Shown here one piece after another: positions 1-9,172 of a stretch of DNA of 37,256 nucleotides. Position 1 is the first letter of the stretch, and each line of letters starts with the position of its first letter. The stretch is from Paraktedonobacter sp034437695. Its GTDB lineage: Bacteria > Chloroflexota > Ktedonobacteria > Ktedonobacterales > Ktedonobacteraceae. The translations under genes were made by a program, and so were the position numbers. Where the stretch lies: NCBI GenBank assembly GCA_034437695.1, contig DAOTTJ010000284.1, positions 1-37,256 of the forward strand, read 5' to 3'. Below the pieces are notes generated by a model. The model worked only from the letters and a program-made list of their open reading frames with translations, ran no database searches and was not told the DNA's origin.

Positions 1-30
1 GCTGTGAATCGAAGATTGAAAGAGCAATAA

Positions 31-203
31 GCATGAACGTAGCAGAGAGGTGCTCTCTGCACTCTTAATTTGCATGTTTTGCCGGAGGTAAAACATGCAA
101 AATAAGAGAAAAAGTTTGTTGGGGACACCCCAGATTACCTGTCCCCCAGACAGGGTGCTGGCAAAGGGCTACCGCCCTTTGCACTCCTGCTTCACTTCAT
201 ATC
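31..203 (+). repeat. Structured intergenic repeat, copy 1
   Basis: This roughly 173-bp element is also present, inverted, at 13286-13463. It can fold into four consecutive hairpins. The first is GCAGAGAG/CTCTCTGC with a 3-nt loop. The second is an 11-bp stem, TTGCATGTTTT/AAAACATGCAA. The third is GGGGACA/TGTCCCC. The fourth is GCAAAGGGC/GCCCTTTGC with a 4-nt loop. The last two modules recur in the repeats near 21.5 kb and 24.6 kb. It lies downstream of the minus-strand glycosyltransferase gene. A short open frame crossing it (95-355) is judged spurious. Whether it acts as a mobile MITE, a REP-like element or an RNA is not known. Confidence 0.8.
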
Positions 204-205
204 TA

Positions 206-275
206 CGGGACACAGCCTCCGAACCCCCAGGCAGAGGAGTACAGAGGACTGCACTCCTGCACCCTATCCCAGGGC
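206..275 (+). repeat. Degenerate second copy of the repeat core
   Basis: After copy 1 the order of core words repeats in decayed form: a GGGACAC word, then CCCCCAGGCAGAGG, then GCACTCCTGC. This suggests a tandem second core that has lost its hairpins. I see no gene between here and 322. Confidence 0.4.
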
Positions 276-322
276 TGTTTATAAAAAGGGGGCGGGTCGG
301 CAAAGAAGCGCGACGAATTTAT

Positions 323-2533
323 TTAGTTTTGGATGAGCAGGCTGGTGTGGCCTGAGGTAGTTTGCAGGGGGGCCAGGACTGCTTTGCTAGTTTCGGACGT
401 TTCCAGGGTAAAAGGGCCGTAGGATGGGCTGTAGGGCATAGTAGTCAGGATGGAGCCGCTGATGCTGAGTTGTGTGGGCAGGGCTGTTGAGTCTGCTGGC
501 AGGCGAAACGGTACGAAGATGTGTTCGCCGGGTGTTATGCTGGTGAAGCCGCAGTCTGCTTTGCCGGTTTCGCCGTTGGTGCCGTTACCGGAGTAGAGGG
601 CGACGAAATGGTAGGTATACAGAGTATTGGTGGTTGGAGGCAGCGTTTTGAGATTAGTCCAGACGGTCTCGAAGAGATGAGTTGTTGGCTGATCGGGGTG
701 ATCGGGATTATTCCAGGCGAGCGTGCCTGGTCGGCTTGTATTGAGTCTAAGGGTTTGTGTAAAGGTAGCCTGGCTATCGGGTGTAGTGGGCAAGGGATAG
801 AGGATATAGAGCTTGAAGGGTGGACCGCCCAGGCGTGGTGGTTCACTGATCAGTTGGGCGGAGGTGAAGCGGGCCAGGAGAGCCTGGTCGAGCGTCTCGG
901 CGGGTCCCAGCAACAGCACGGCGGGTCCCTGCGTAGTGGCGGGAAGGATCAGGCAACTGCTAGAATTGAGGATTGTCGTGGGCGTGTGCATCTGTGCGGA
1001 GAGGTAGCTCAGGGTATCTTCTGTGTATTGATCTGTATATATGTATAGACGATCTAGATGGTGTGACCGGGCCAACTGGTCGGCGGCATTGGCGGCTCGC
1101 TGGACATCCTGGAAGGTAGTATAGATGTGACCTCTAATGTGCTGGCCGTGAGCTTCGTTGATGAACCAGGCGAGGGAGCCACAGAATTGCAGGGCGACCA
1201 GGAGTAGAGAGAGGGCCGGTACGAGCAGGCTCAGCAGGAGGCGGGGTTGTGGATATGGGATGTGCAGGCTCCAGACTGTTAGCTGGCTGATCAGCAGGCC
1301 GAGCAGAATGAATGGACCAGGGAGCAGGATCAGGAGATATTGTGGTTGGAGGCCGATACTATGGTGCAAGAGGAGTAGGAGTGGGAAGAGCTGCCAGGAG
1401 AGCAAGAGCAGGAGGCTGGCGCGTTGTGGTGTAGCGGCGAGTCTTTGCCAGCTCTGTCGAAGCGCTTGCCAGATAGAGCGCGATTGCTCTGTTTGGAGAG
1501 GCACGACTTGCGTGGAGAAGCGCGAAGTGTGCAGAAGATCTATCTGTGGCCAGCCGAGCAGTCCAGCGCTGGCCAGCAGAAAAGCGGCCAGCGTCAATGC
1601 GTACATCAGGATGCTTGCCGGGTATACGAAGCTTAAAACGTTGGAGAGCAGGACCGATGATGACGTAGAAGAATCGACATAGGAGGTAAGAAATTTCATA
1701 TACACCAGGAATACCTGATTATCGATAGATGAAGGGTAGCTTGAAGCGTGTAGCAAGAGAGAGATGTCGGAGAAGTGGCTCTGGGTTTCCCAGAGCAGAT
1801 AGGGTGAAAAGATCAGTGCAAGGAAAAAGATCCCCAGTGCCAGGTCGCGTCTGCGCACTGTGTGGTAGGCGATGGCCAGAGTCAAGCAAAAGGGGCAGGC
1901 CAGGTAGAGAGCGATGGCGTGGAGCTGGCATATAAAGCCGAGCAGAGGGAGTGCCCAGATGAACCAGCCAGATTTACGCTCGACTGCGCCGCGAAAGAAC
2001 AAAAAGAACAGGATCAGAGTAAAGAAGGGGATAAGGTTTGGTTGCCAGATAAAGCGGCCATAGAAGATATCCCAGAAGGTTGTGCCGTAGAGCAGAGCTG
2101 CGACAGAGCCGGCCAGGCGACCGTAGTAGCGGCGGACAAAGATATAGGTGAGGACGACTGCCAGAGTATTGAGGAGAGCGGTAAAGACTATGACCGCCAG
2201 GGGATCGGGGGTTAGGAGGGTGATTGGCATAATCAAGAACGTATAGCCGGGAGGATTTGCCAGATTGATTGAAGAGATATTGCCGGTGACAGGAAAGAGT
2301 CCATGTGTGACCGCGTCGTGAGCCAGGCGCAAGAGCACGGCCTGATCGGCGTCAAACTCGCTGGTGGTCAATTTAAAGAGATGCAAAAAGCAGGCAACAG
2401 CCAGGATGGGATAGATCTCCCAGGCAGCCAACTGAGAGATAATTGCCTGCCTGAGTCTAGTCGTGAGTGAGACCGTGTTCTGTCGTGAGACGGTCGGGAT
2501 TGGGATTGTATCAAGCGTATCAATAAAATCCAT
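323..2533 (-). CDS. Polytopic glycosyltransferase, GT39/PMT-like (ArnT superfamily)
   Basis: The protein has many membrane helices in the first two thirds and a soluble C-terminal part of about 300 residues. It resembles polyprenyl-phosphate-sugar-dependent glycosyltransferases of the GT-C fold. The acidic pair in EFDADQ, in the first loop after the first membrane segment, fits the catalytic Asp/Glu site of that fold. The block RFIWQPNLIPFF also resembles the conserved W-x-PN region. The likely role is transfer of a sugar from a lipid carrier to a protein or envelope glycan outside the membrane; the substrate cannot be told. The frame extends to 2605, but no ribosome binding site is visible there, so I prefer the ATG at 2533, which has a weak distant GAAGG. 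The start is uncertain. It lies just downstream of thrC on the same strand and may be cotranscribed without a functional link. Confidence 0.75.
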   Translation of the reverse strand: MDFIDTLDTIPIPTVSRQNTVSLTTRLRQAIISQLAAWEIYPILAVACFLHLFKLTTSEFDADQAVLLRLAHDAVTHGLFPVTGNISSINLANPPGYTFLIMPITLLTPDPLAVIVFTALLNTLAVVLTYIFVRRYYGRLAGSVAALLYGTTFWDIFYGRFIWQPNLIPFFTLILFFLFFRGAVERKSGWFIWALPLLGFICQLHAIALYLACPFCLTLAIAYHTVRRRDLALGIFFLALIFSPYLLWETQSHFSDISLLLHASSYPSSIDNQVFLVYMKFLTSYVDSSTSSSVLLSNVLSFVYPASILMYALTLAAFLLASAGLLGWPQIDLLHTSRFSTQVVPLQTEQSRSIWQALRQSWQRLAATPQRASLLLLLSWQLFPLLLLLHHSIGLQPQYLLILLPGPFILLGLLISQLTVWSLHIPYPQPRLLLSLLVPALSLLLVALQFCGSLAWFINEAHGQHIRGHIYTTFQDVQRAANAADQLARSHHLDRLYIYTDQYTEDTLSYLSAQMHTPTTILNSSSCLILPATTQGPAVLLLGPAETLDQALLARFTSAQLISEPPRLGGPPFKLYILYPLPTTPDSQATFTQTLRLNTSRPGTLAWNNPDHPDQPTTHLFETVWTNLKTLPPTTNTLYTYHFVALYSGNGTNGETGKADCGFTSITPGEHIFVPFRLPADSTALPTQLSISGSILTTMPYSPSYGPFTLETSETSKAVLAPLQTTSGHTSLLIQN

Positions 2534-2622
2534 GCTTATAGATATACCTTCATCTGTAAAGTAGGGTGGGGTGGTCACCTGGCTACATAGATAGCCCTCC
2601 CTCATCTAACTCTATCGGCCAG

Positions 2623-4083
2623 TTAGCCCAGGTTCTGAAGGACCTGTTTAACTGCGGCCAGAGTTGGGGGTAGGGCCTGGGTAGTGACGGCTTGAGGGAT
2701 GCCTGTCTGGCCGTCTTTGAGCAGGTGGCCGGTGAGCAGGCCTACTACACGTTCGTCGTGGCGGATCACGCCGCGTGCGACCAATTTTTTTGCGCCTGCG
2801 AGAGCGGCGGCGGAAGCGGGTTCGCAGCCGATGCCGGAGCGGTCGATAACTGTTTTGGCGGCCAGGATCTCCTCGTCGGTGACCTCTTCCACGATGCCAT
2901 TGCTCTCCTCGATCACGCGGCGGGCGCGTGAGTAGCTCACGGGATCGCCGATTTTGATTGCGCTGGCGATAGTGTGGGCCTGGACGCGTTCGCGGTGGGC
3001 GAACTGTTGTTGGAAGCTGCGATAGAAAGGATTTGAGCCGCTGGCCTGGATAGAAGCGATGCGTGGGAGGTGGTGGATGAGTCCGAGCTGATGGGCTTGG
3101 CGGAAAGCCTTCCCGATAGCCGACGTATTGCCCAGATTGCCTGCGGGCAGGACCAGCCAGTCGGGGGCTTGCCAATCGAGTTGTTGTAGGATCTCCAGAC
3201 CGAGGCCTTTCTGACCTTCGACGCGATAGGGATTGAGTGAATTGAGCAGATAGATGCCGAGTTCGTTGCAGACCTCTTCGACCAGTTTCATTGCAGCGTC
3301 GAAGTCGCCCGCGATCTGCACAGTAGTAGCGCCATAGGCGAGGGATTGGGCCAGTTTGCCACCTGAGATTTGTCCAGAGGGCAGGAAGACTATGCCCTGC
3401 ATCCCGGCCTGTGAGGCATAGGAAGCCAGCGAGGCTGAAGTATTGCCGGTGGAAGCGCAGGCCACCGCCCGTGCCCCGCGCAGGTGGGCCACGGTCACCC
3501 CGACCGTCATACCGCGGTCTTTAAAGCTCCCGGTGGGGTTTTCGCCTTCGTGTTTTAGATAGAAGCGTTCGAGTCCGGCAAACATGCCTATGCGTCGATG
3601 GCCGACGCGGATCTCGTCACAATTTTCTGTACCCACGGGATAGAGTCCGGTATTGCCTTCGGGGTGGCTGATAATCGCCGCTTCGGGGACTGGCAAGATT
3701 AGCTCGCGATAGCGCCAGACGCCGCTGTGGTCGGCGAGCAGAGTGCTGGTGCTCAGTGGCCAGATAGGGGGAGTTGAGGCGCGTTCGTCGAAAAGCTGAC
3801 GCCAGGCGGCCCCGGCCAGAGGGGTAACATCGCTTTCGGTGAGAGAGGCGGCATCGACCTGTGCGGCGCGTTGTGCGGGTAGATGAAAGGTTGTTTCGAC
3901 ATCGAGGACGCCGTCGCACGCGCAGCGATAGCGTGCAACTGGCTCAAAGCCGGGATAGAGATTGCCGCATTCGACGCAGCGCAAGGAGATTGCGGCTAGC
4001 GCCTCCTGAGCTGCGAGATCGTCGATCTTCGTGGGCGGCTGAGAGGCCCTGGAACTGTCACTATCTACAGAATTAATCCCCAT
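2623..4083 (-). CDS. thrC: Threonine synthase
   Basis: This is a PLP-dependent enzyme of the fold-type II family that converts O-phosphohomoserine to threonine and phosphate in the cytoplasm. The PLP lysine lies in NPTGSFKDRG (K188 from this start). It is followed by the Ser/Thr-rich STGNTSAS phosphate loop and LPAGNLGNTSA. The N-terminus has two cysteine pairs, C36/C39 and C54/C56, which resemble the zinc-ribbon-like extension of longer bacterial threonine synthases. The length of 486 aa is somewhat above the common range of 350-430, because of this extension. The ATG at 4083 lies 17 nt from an AAAGGAT motif. A 6-codon mini-frame (ATG at 4093) overlaps the start and uses that motif, so the true start could lie slightly downstream. 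The upstream neighbour is homoserine kinase, which supplies the substrate. Confidence 0.93.
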   Translation of the reverse strand: MGINSVDSDSSRASQPPTKIDDLAAQEALAAISLRCVECGNLYPGFEPVARYRCACDGVLDVETTFHLPAQRAAQVDAASLTESDVTPLAGAAWRQLFDERASTPPIWPLSTSTLLADHSGVWRYRELILPVPEAAIISHPEGNTGLYPVGTENCDEIRVGHRRIGMFAGLERFYLKHEGENPTGSFKDRGMTVGVTVAHLRGARAVACASTGNTSASLASYASQAGMQGIVFLPSGQISGGKLAQSLAYGATTVQIAGDFDAAMKLVEEVCNELGIYLLNSLNPYRVEGQKGLGLEILQQLDWQAPDWLVLPAGNLGNTSAIGKAFRQAHQLGLIHHLPRIASIQASGSNPFYRSFQQQFAHRERVQAHTIASAIKIGDPVSYSRARRVIEESNGIVEEVTDEEILAAKTVIDRSGIGCEPASAAALAGAKKLVARGVIRHDERVVGLLTGHLLKDGQTGIPQAVTTQALPPTLAAVKQVLQNLG

Positions 4084-4148
4084 AATGGACCATTTATCCT
4101 TTCAAGTATATACGACTCTACTCCCACAAACCACTGTCAGGGTAAAGG

Positions 4149-4188
4149 CCAGGGGAGGGTTTGCCTATGTAAAGAGATCTTCCCCTGG
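4149..4188 (-). other. Hairpin between thrB and thrC
   Basis: An 8-bp inverted repeat, CCAGGGGA/TCCCCTGG, with a 24-nt loop lies in the 145-nt gap after thrB. There is no U-tract. It could partly terminate transcription or stabilise an mRNA end, but this is only a possibility. Confidence 0.3.
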
Positions 4189-4228
4189 ATCTGGTATCTG
4201 TTAGGGACAGATGGCATGAACTACAAGT

Positions 4229-5233
4229 TTAGACCAGCGAGCCGGGTGCCTGGTGGTAGTTTTTGCTTTTGCGTACACGTTTGTGTGGAGTAATCACCCG
4301 TGCGCCTTGCTGATCGGCGGCAAGGATCATGCCCTGTCCCTCTACTCCTAAAGAACGAGCGGTATCCTGCATTGATTGCAGAATAGGATGAAAGTTTGTA
4401 TTGGCGAGAGCGATCAGCGACGAACCTCCGCCGGAGAGGCTGGCTCCATACGCGCCAGCCGATATAGCCGCCTCAATGATTGCGGGCATCGCGGGAAAGA
4501 GCGTTTCGCGATAGGGTTGGTGGAGACGGTCGCGCATCGCCTCGCCGATGACCTCATAGTGGCCGGTCTGTAGAGCTGCCAGAAGAAGAGCGACGCGTCC
4601 GGTATTAAAGGTCACATCGGCTTTAGGGTATGCCGAGGGCAGTAGTTTGCGCCCAGCTACTGTATCCATCGGGAACGATGGAGTAAAGATGACGGCCTTC
4701 AATGCTTCTGGAAAGTGGATTTTGATTGCGCGAGTTTCATCCTCTACCACAGTTGTCGCGACCAGGCCGCCGAGCAGAGCGGGAGCGACATTATCGGGAT
4801 GATTGCCTGCTTCCGCTTCGACGGCGGGTGCGAGCAGTTCTTCTTTCGTGAAGGCCAGGTCCGGGTCTTGCAAGCGCAGTAGCTCGTTGGCTGCCATCAG
4901 GCCGCCGACGACTGCGGTTGCGCTACTTCCTAGCCCGCAGCCGGGAGGGATATTGATGGTCATACAAATTTTCAACGCAGGCATAGGAAGCCTGCGGCGC
5001 TCAAAGAGGAGCGCCATTGCCCGAAAGAAGAGATTATCCGGGCCTGTTGAGAGATCTGCGCCCAGTTCTCCCTGCACCTCAATCTGCGGTGTGCGCGGAT
5101 CACTCCCCCCTATTTCAACAGTGAAACGATTGTATAGCTGCAATGCTAAACCCAGGCTATCAAAGCCTGGTCCCAGGTTGGCCGAAGTAGCAGGCGTTGA
5201 TATAGTAATGGAAGTAGGGGGAACAAGAACCAC
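4229..5233 (-). CDS. thrB: Homoserine kinase
   Basis: This GHMP-family kinase phosphorylates L-homoserine with ATP to give O-phosphohomoserine, the substrate of the threonine synthase encoded next to it. The N-terminal ATSANLGPGFDSLGLAL block is typical of homoserine kinase. The ATP-binding glycine-rich motif PPGCGLGSSATAVV follows, and the C-terminal GHMP motif appears as GASLSGGGSSLIAL. I choose the GTG at 5233 because an AGG sits 9 nt upstream and the conserved region begins right after it, giving about 334 aa. The frame extends to a TTG at 5284 with no visible ribosome binding site. The order thrB-thrC on one strand indicates a small threonine operon. Homoserine dehydrogenase and aspartokinase are not in the window. 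Confidence 0.92.
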   Translation of the reverse strand: MVLVPPTSITISTPATSANLGPGFDSLGLALQLYNRFTVEIGGSDPRTPQIEVQGELGADLSTGPDNLFFRAMALLFERRRLPMPALKICMTINIPPGCGLGSSATAVVGGLMAANELLRLQDPDLAFTKEELLAPAVEAEAGNHPDNVAPALLGGLVATTVVEDETRAIKIHFPEALKAVIFTPSFPMDTVAGRKLLPSAYPKADVTFNTGRVALLLAALQTGHYEVIGEAMRDRLHQPYRETLFPAMPAIIEAAISAGAYGASLSGGGSSLIALANTNFHPILQSMQDTARSLGVEGQGMILAADQQGARVITPHKRVRKSKNYHQAPGSLV

Positions 5234-5521
5234 TGAGAGTAACCTGCCTTTCTGAATATGCAGACATTTGCTAGAAACGTCCAATGCTCATACTATGAGC
5301 TACTTTCTCAGTCAGGTCGAAAAAGTAGAGTCAAACTTTCCTTATTGTATCAGATTTCTGCGTGTAAAACACCTGAGTTATTGCGTTCTTTATAGAGGGT
5401 AAAATAGAGAGTAAACTATAGCCTATTTACCCGCAAACGTTACTATTGCTAGCTACGAGGAGTTACAATAGTCAAAACCTGAGATTGATAGACACAAATC
5501 AAAAGGATCTATCGAAAACAT

Positions 5522-6769
5522 ATGCCACATCTAATATTACTCGCACTCTTGCCGAGCACTCTCAGCGCCCTTGTCTTATTACTAGGGGGGGGCGTTGCAT
5601 TCCTGCTGACCTACCTTTTGACCTTTGGGGTAATTGCTCTGGCGCAGAGGGCTGGCTGGGTTGAGAGGCCAGTTGCGGGGAAAGTTCACACAGTCACGCG
5701 TCCGCGCATAGGGGGGTTGGGAATTTTTGCTGCCTTTGTTATTGCTTCGCTCTTGCTCTATGCGCCTTTTTTGCAGACTCAGAAGGAAGTGCCAGAGATC
5801 ATTTTCGGGCATGCTTATCCTAAAGAGCTGGTGATTTATCTTTTATTTCTTGTTGCGTCGACACTGATTGTAATCGTGCATGTCTATGATGATATTCGAG
5901 GTCTGAAGCCGATCCCCAAGCTGATTGCGCAGACCGTCGCGGTGTTGATCCTGATGGGGCCGGGTTTGCACAATTTTCATGGTGTCCTCTTCTTTGGTAT
6001 TCATAATCCGTTGCCGCATACCGCAAATACCAATAGTTCCACGTTACCCTGGTATCAGGAGCCGGAATTGACGCTTTTCATTACGCAGCCGGTGATCTCC
6101 TTGCTAGCTATTCCTGCGGTGCTCTTTACGTGGTTTTGGATGACGGGCATGATGAACGCGGTCAATTTCATCGATGGCCTGGACGGACTGGCGGCCGGGA
6201 TTGTGGCTATCGCGGGCCTATTTATCACCATTATTAGCTGGACGCTTGGTCAATATACAATTGCCATGCTGGCGGCTATCTTTACGGGGGCGGTGGCTGG
6301 TTTTCTCCCGCACAACTGGAACCCGGCGCGGATCATCATGGGGGATAGTGGATCGCAGTTTCTGGGCATTGGATTAGCGGTGCTGGCGGTGATTGGGGGA
6401 GCCAAGTTTGCGCTGTTGCTCTTAATCCTGGGGATTCCTATTCTGGATATTGCCTGGGTGATGCTCAACCGTATTCGCCGGGGTCAGCATCCAATGCAGC
6501 GCGACGAGCTGCCCTTACAGGCTCGACGGACGCACCTGCACTATCGCCTCCTCTTTGGTGGTCTGAGCACGCGCCAGGTGTGCTTGGTGCTCTATAGCGC
6601 GACCGCGTTGTTGGGAGCATTTGCGCTTTTCCTGCCGTCGTTCTATAAATTTATTGGTATTGCTGCGGTGGTGGTTGTGATGGCTTTTCTCCTCTGGTGG
6701 AGTACGTATCTCCAGGTCAAGCGCGAACAGAAGCAGAAGACAGACGCGGCTCACCAGACCGTGGTGTAA
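5522..6769 (+). CDS. Undecaprenyl-phosphate sugar-1-phosphate transferase (WecA/TagO type)
   Basis: This is a polytopic membrane enzyme of the MraY/WecA family (PNPT). It moves a HexNAc-1-phosphate from a UDP-sugar to undecaprenyl phosphate at the cytoplasmic face, the first step of many cell-wall polymers. Visible family motifs are VYDDIRGL (D123, D124, the Mg/substrate site), NFIDGLDG (D218) and MGDSGSQFLG. The cytoplasmic HxHHRL-like signature appears as RTHLHYRLL near the C-terminus. The PRIGGLGIF block in the second segment is also typical. The last motif and the overall layout favour WecA/TagO over MraY. The ATG at 5522 has AAAAGGA about 13 nt upstream, so the start is not fully certain. 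It is divergent from thrB and stands alone. Confidence 0.9.
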   Translation: MPHLILLALLPSTLSALVLLLGGGVAFLLTYLLTFGVIALAQRAGWVERPVAGKVHTVTRPRIGGLGIFAAFVIASLLLYAPFLQTQKEVPEIIFGHAYPKELVIYLLFLVASTLIVIVHVYDDIRGLKPIPKLIAQTVAVLILMGPGLHNFHGVLFFGIHNPLPHTANTNSSTLPWYQEPELTLFITQPVISLLAIPAVLFTWFWMTGMMNAVNFIDGLDGLAAGIVAIAGLFITIISWTLGQYTIAMLAAIFTGAVAGFLPHNWNPARIIMGDSGSQFLGIGLAVLAVIGGAKFALLLLILGIPILDIAWVMLNRIRRGQHPMQRDELPLQARRTHLHYRLLFGGLSTRQVCLVLYSATALLGAFALFLPSFYKFIGIAAVVVVMAFLLWWSTYLQVKREQKQKTDAAHQTVV

Positions 6770-6855
6770 GCTTTGTTGGCGAATTCTTTCCTGCCCTTTT
6801 TATGAGCCATCCCTAGACTCTTGGTTGGAACCGCCCCACCTTAGAGAGAAGAAGG

Positions 6856-6909
6856 TGCAGGAAGGCGTGTGTCGGGTGCAGACCTGCGCCCGACACACGC
6901 CTTCCTGCA
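6856..6909. terminator. 25-bp hairpin between convergent genes
   Basis: Arms at 6856-6880 and 6885-6909 are complementary over 25 bp, with one T-G wobble and a 4-nt loop. The hairpin sits between the ends of the sugar-phosphate transferase gene (+) and the PP2C gene (-), so a bidirectional terminator is the simplest reading. Neither side has a clear U-tract, so it is not a textbook intrinsic terminator. Confidence 0.6.
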
Positions 6910-6974
6910 TATAAAAGCCCAGTCAGAGGACTTGCCGTCCTCTGTGGCGTTTCGTCGCTCACAAACACCCATGA

Positions 6975-8399
6975 TTAGGGTTGAACGCGTGCAACGAGCA
7001 GGCTGACGTTATCGACTCCGCCGGCCTGGAGAGCGGCTCGTAGCAGGGCATGGCTGGCCAGGGCGGGTGCGCTGGCGTAGGTCTGCAAGATCTCAGTCAT
7101 ATGTCTGTCGCGCACCATTTCCCAGAGGCCATCGGAGCAGAGCAAGAAGAGATCGCCGACCTGGACGGGCAGGACAAACCAATCGACGGTCACGTCGATT
7201 TTATCGCCGAGGCCGCGATAGACCTTATTGCGGTCGGGATGGGTATAGACATCGTCGGGTTGGATGGCCCCGGTTTCGACCAGGCGTGCGACCAGCGAGT
7301 GGTCGCGTGTGATCTGTGTGAGGCCTGCGCCGGGGCGATAGACGTATGTGCGGCTGTCGCCGACGTTGATGATATAGGCGGTTTCGTCGAGCAGAAGCAC
7401 AGCGGTAATTGTTGTTCCCAGGTCGATATGGTGCTCCTGACCGTACTGGAAGATCACCTGGTTGGCCCAATGGACGCCATCGATCAGGATATCGATCACC
7501 TGTTCGCCCTCGACGGCGCTGTAGGCTACGAGACCGGGGACTACCGTTTCCAGCATGCCGCGAATCGCGAGATGGCTAGCCAGGCGGCCGTGGGCATGTC
7601 CGCCCATGCCATCGGCGATGATATGCAATTCAAACGGCAGGAGACGCTCGCCAAAGTTGCACGTGCCGCGCATAGTCAGGATACTGTCCTCATTGGGACG
7701 GCCTTTGCGTGAGATCCCAGCGTCCCAGGCTACGCCTGTATTGATTGGCGAGTTGAGGTGTGGCCAGTTGCCTGGCGAGGAATTCAGCACAAACTCATCA
7801 GTGCGTGTGCGCGTGACTGGCATACTTGGTTGTGCGAACTGACGTGTTTGTGAGCTAGCCTCGGGTGAAGTCGGGCGGGTCATCGTGCCGGTGGTCTGTT
7901 GAGACTGAGCCGGTGGAGAGGCTGGAGGCATCCTATGGACCAGATTGTCTGACGAACTAGTTGATGACTTCCAGTGGTCGCCACCTGGAGAGGTCGATGG
8001 TTGCCAGCCGCTGGCGAAGAAGGCTTGTGAGCGATAGAGACGCCAGGTATAGCGTGCAAAGCGCTGGAATGTCAGCAGGTAGAGCGCCCACAAGATGAAC
8101 CAGGTGAGCGCCTGAGCGAGCAACGCGCCCAGCGAGAGCAGGGCAGTGGAACCGTGCATAGCGAGGAGACGCCCGACCACTGGTAGCATCTGCCACAGCT
8201 CCACAAAGGCGGAGGGTGGGAAGCCGCCGGGCAAGAGAAAGAGGAGGATGCCGAGCAGCACCAGGCCTGTCCAGCAGACGTAGCGCAGCCAGGCATAGGT
8301 TTCATAGCTCAGGCGTAGCTGGGTACGTAGCGAGATTGTATGGTGGCTAATATCGGGCATTTCGCCTGGATACGAGATAAGCGACGTTTTCGGAAACAT
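6975..8399 (-). CDS. Membrane-anchored PP2C-type Ser/Thr protein phosphatase
   Basis: The N-terminus carries two hydrophobic stretches (about residues 40-58 and 83-113). A Ser/Thr/Pro-rich linker (about 130-220) leads to a C-terminal PP2C (PPM) domain. The metal-binding motifs are RPNEDS (D238), IADGMGGH (D263), VGDSRTYVYR, LLCSDGLWE and a terminal GGVDNVS. All key aspartates appear present, so it should be an active Mn/Mg-dependent phosphatase that removes phosphate from Ser/Thr residues near the membrane. Such enzymes usually oppose Hanks-type kinases, but none is encoded here. The ATG has a strong AGGAGG upstream and overlaps the preceding stop (TAATG), so translation is coupled to the upstream gene. 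Confidence 0.93.
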   Translation of the reverse strand: MFPKTSLISYPGEMPDISHHTISLRTQLRLSYETYAWLRYVCWTGLVLLGILLFLLPGGFPPSAFVELWQMLPVVGRLLAMHGSTALLSLGALLAQALTWFILWALYLLTFQRFARYTWRLYRSQAFFASGWQPSTSPGGDHWKSSTSSSDNLVHRMPPASPPAQSQQTTGTMTRPTSPEASSQTRQFAQPSMPVTRTRTDEFVLNSSPGNWPHLNSPINTGVAWDAGISRKGRPNEDSILTMRGTCNFGERLLPFELHIIADGMGGHAHGRLASHLAIRGMLETVVPGLVAYSAVEGEQVIDILIDGVHWANQVIFQYGQEHHIDLGTTITAVLLLDETAYIINVGDSRTYVYRPGAGLTQITRDHSLVARLVETGAIQPDDVYTHPDRNKVYRGLGDKIDVTVDWFVLPVQVGDLFLLCSDGLWEMVRDRHMTEILQTYASAPALASHALLRAALQAGGVDNVSLLVARVQP

Positions 8400-9172
8400 T
8401 ATAAGGCAACCTCCTTAAAATCGCTGATCTGGGCTTGCACAGTTGTCTGAACCAGGCCACCGATACCTCCGCGACCAGCACTCAAAGCGCTATCCGAGAA
8501 CGAGATCTGCCAGTCGGTCAGGGGTGGTTGCCCGGTTGGCCATACCATCGCGGAGAGTTGCGAGCCGGTTGCGCGAAAGAGAAACGTATACGAAGAGCCG
8601 GCGTGTGCATGAAAAGGGATCGAATGGAGCGGGACCTCCATGCCGTCCATCATGCGTGTCAGCGTGAGGGTTGACTGATCCAGTGTCACTTTATAGAAAT
8701 CGTTGGGACTATTCCAGCGCAGGACTGCTCCCAGGCTGGATTGGGCGTAGTTGCTCAGCGAGGCATCAAAGCGCACCTCTGAGTCTGCGACCACTGGACC
8801 GAGGACAGCACATAGAAAACGTGGAGTTGCATTGATGATGCCTTTATCTTCGGCAATAGGGAAGCTCAGCGTTGTCTGCGAGTCGGCCAGCCAGTTTTGA
8901 CCGTCTGGCGAGCTGCCCCAGTGCGACTGATTGGGACGCGTGAAATTATCCGCCGCCAGTTCCGCCATATCATTCATCGACGCAACCAGGGGCGTAGTTA
9001 TCTGACTATTCGCTGGTACGTTCAGCGAGAGCGCAGCCTGAAGCTGCGGCAGATAGAGAGTCGCGATACCATCGCAAAATAACAACAGGGCCAGTAAAAT
9101 CAGGCCACGTCGGAATGGTCGCGGTGCAAACAGTCGATAACGACGTACAAAAGAACGACGCAGACTGGCCAT
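8399..9172 (-). CDS. Membrane-anchored secreted protein with concanavalin-like domain
   Basis: A basic N-terminus (MASLRRSFVRRYR...) precedes one hydrophobic segment at about residues 24-47 with no lipobox, so the protein is probably anchored with its bulk outside. The rest looks like a beta-sandwich of the LamG/concanavalin type: a DNF-x-RP opening, an LRW-x-SPNDFYKVTLD middle and a closing SDF at the end, as in domains that bind or modify glycans. No catalytic motif is recognised. A strong AAGGAG lies 5 nt before the ATG. Its stop overlaps the PP2C start, so the two proteins are made together. It may be the sensing or adhesion partner of the phosphatase, but this is inference. Confidence 0.75.
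   Translation of the reverse strand: MASLRRSFVRRYRLFAPRPFRRGLILLALLLFCDGIATLYLPQLQAALSLNVPANSQITTPLVASMNDMAELAADNFTRPNQSHWGSSPDGQNWLADSQTTLSFPIAEDKGIINATPRFLCAVLGPVVADSEVRFDASLSNYAQSSLGAVLRWNSPNDFYKVTLDQSTLTLTRMMDGMEVPLHSIPFHAHAGSSYTFLFRATGSQLSAMVWPTGQPPLTDWQISFSDSALSAGRGGIGGLVQTTVQAQISDFKEVAL

Noticed and set aside
95..355. Plus-strand frame of 86 codons
   Set aside because: It lies across the hairpins of repeat copy 1 and its degenerate second core and has no recognisable protein features.
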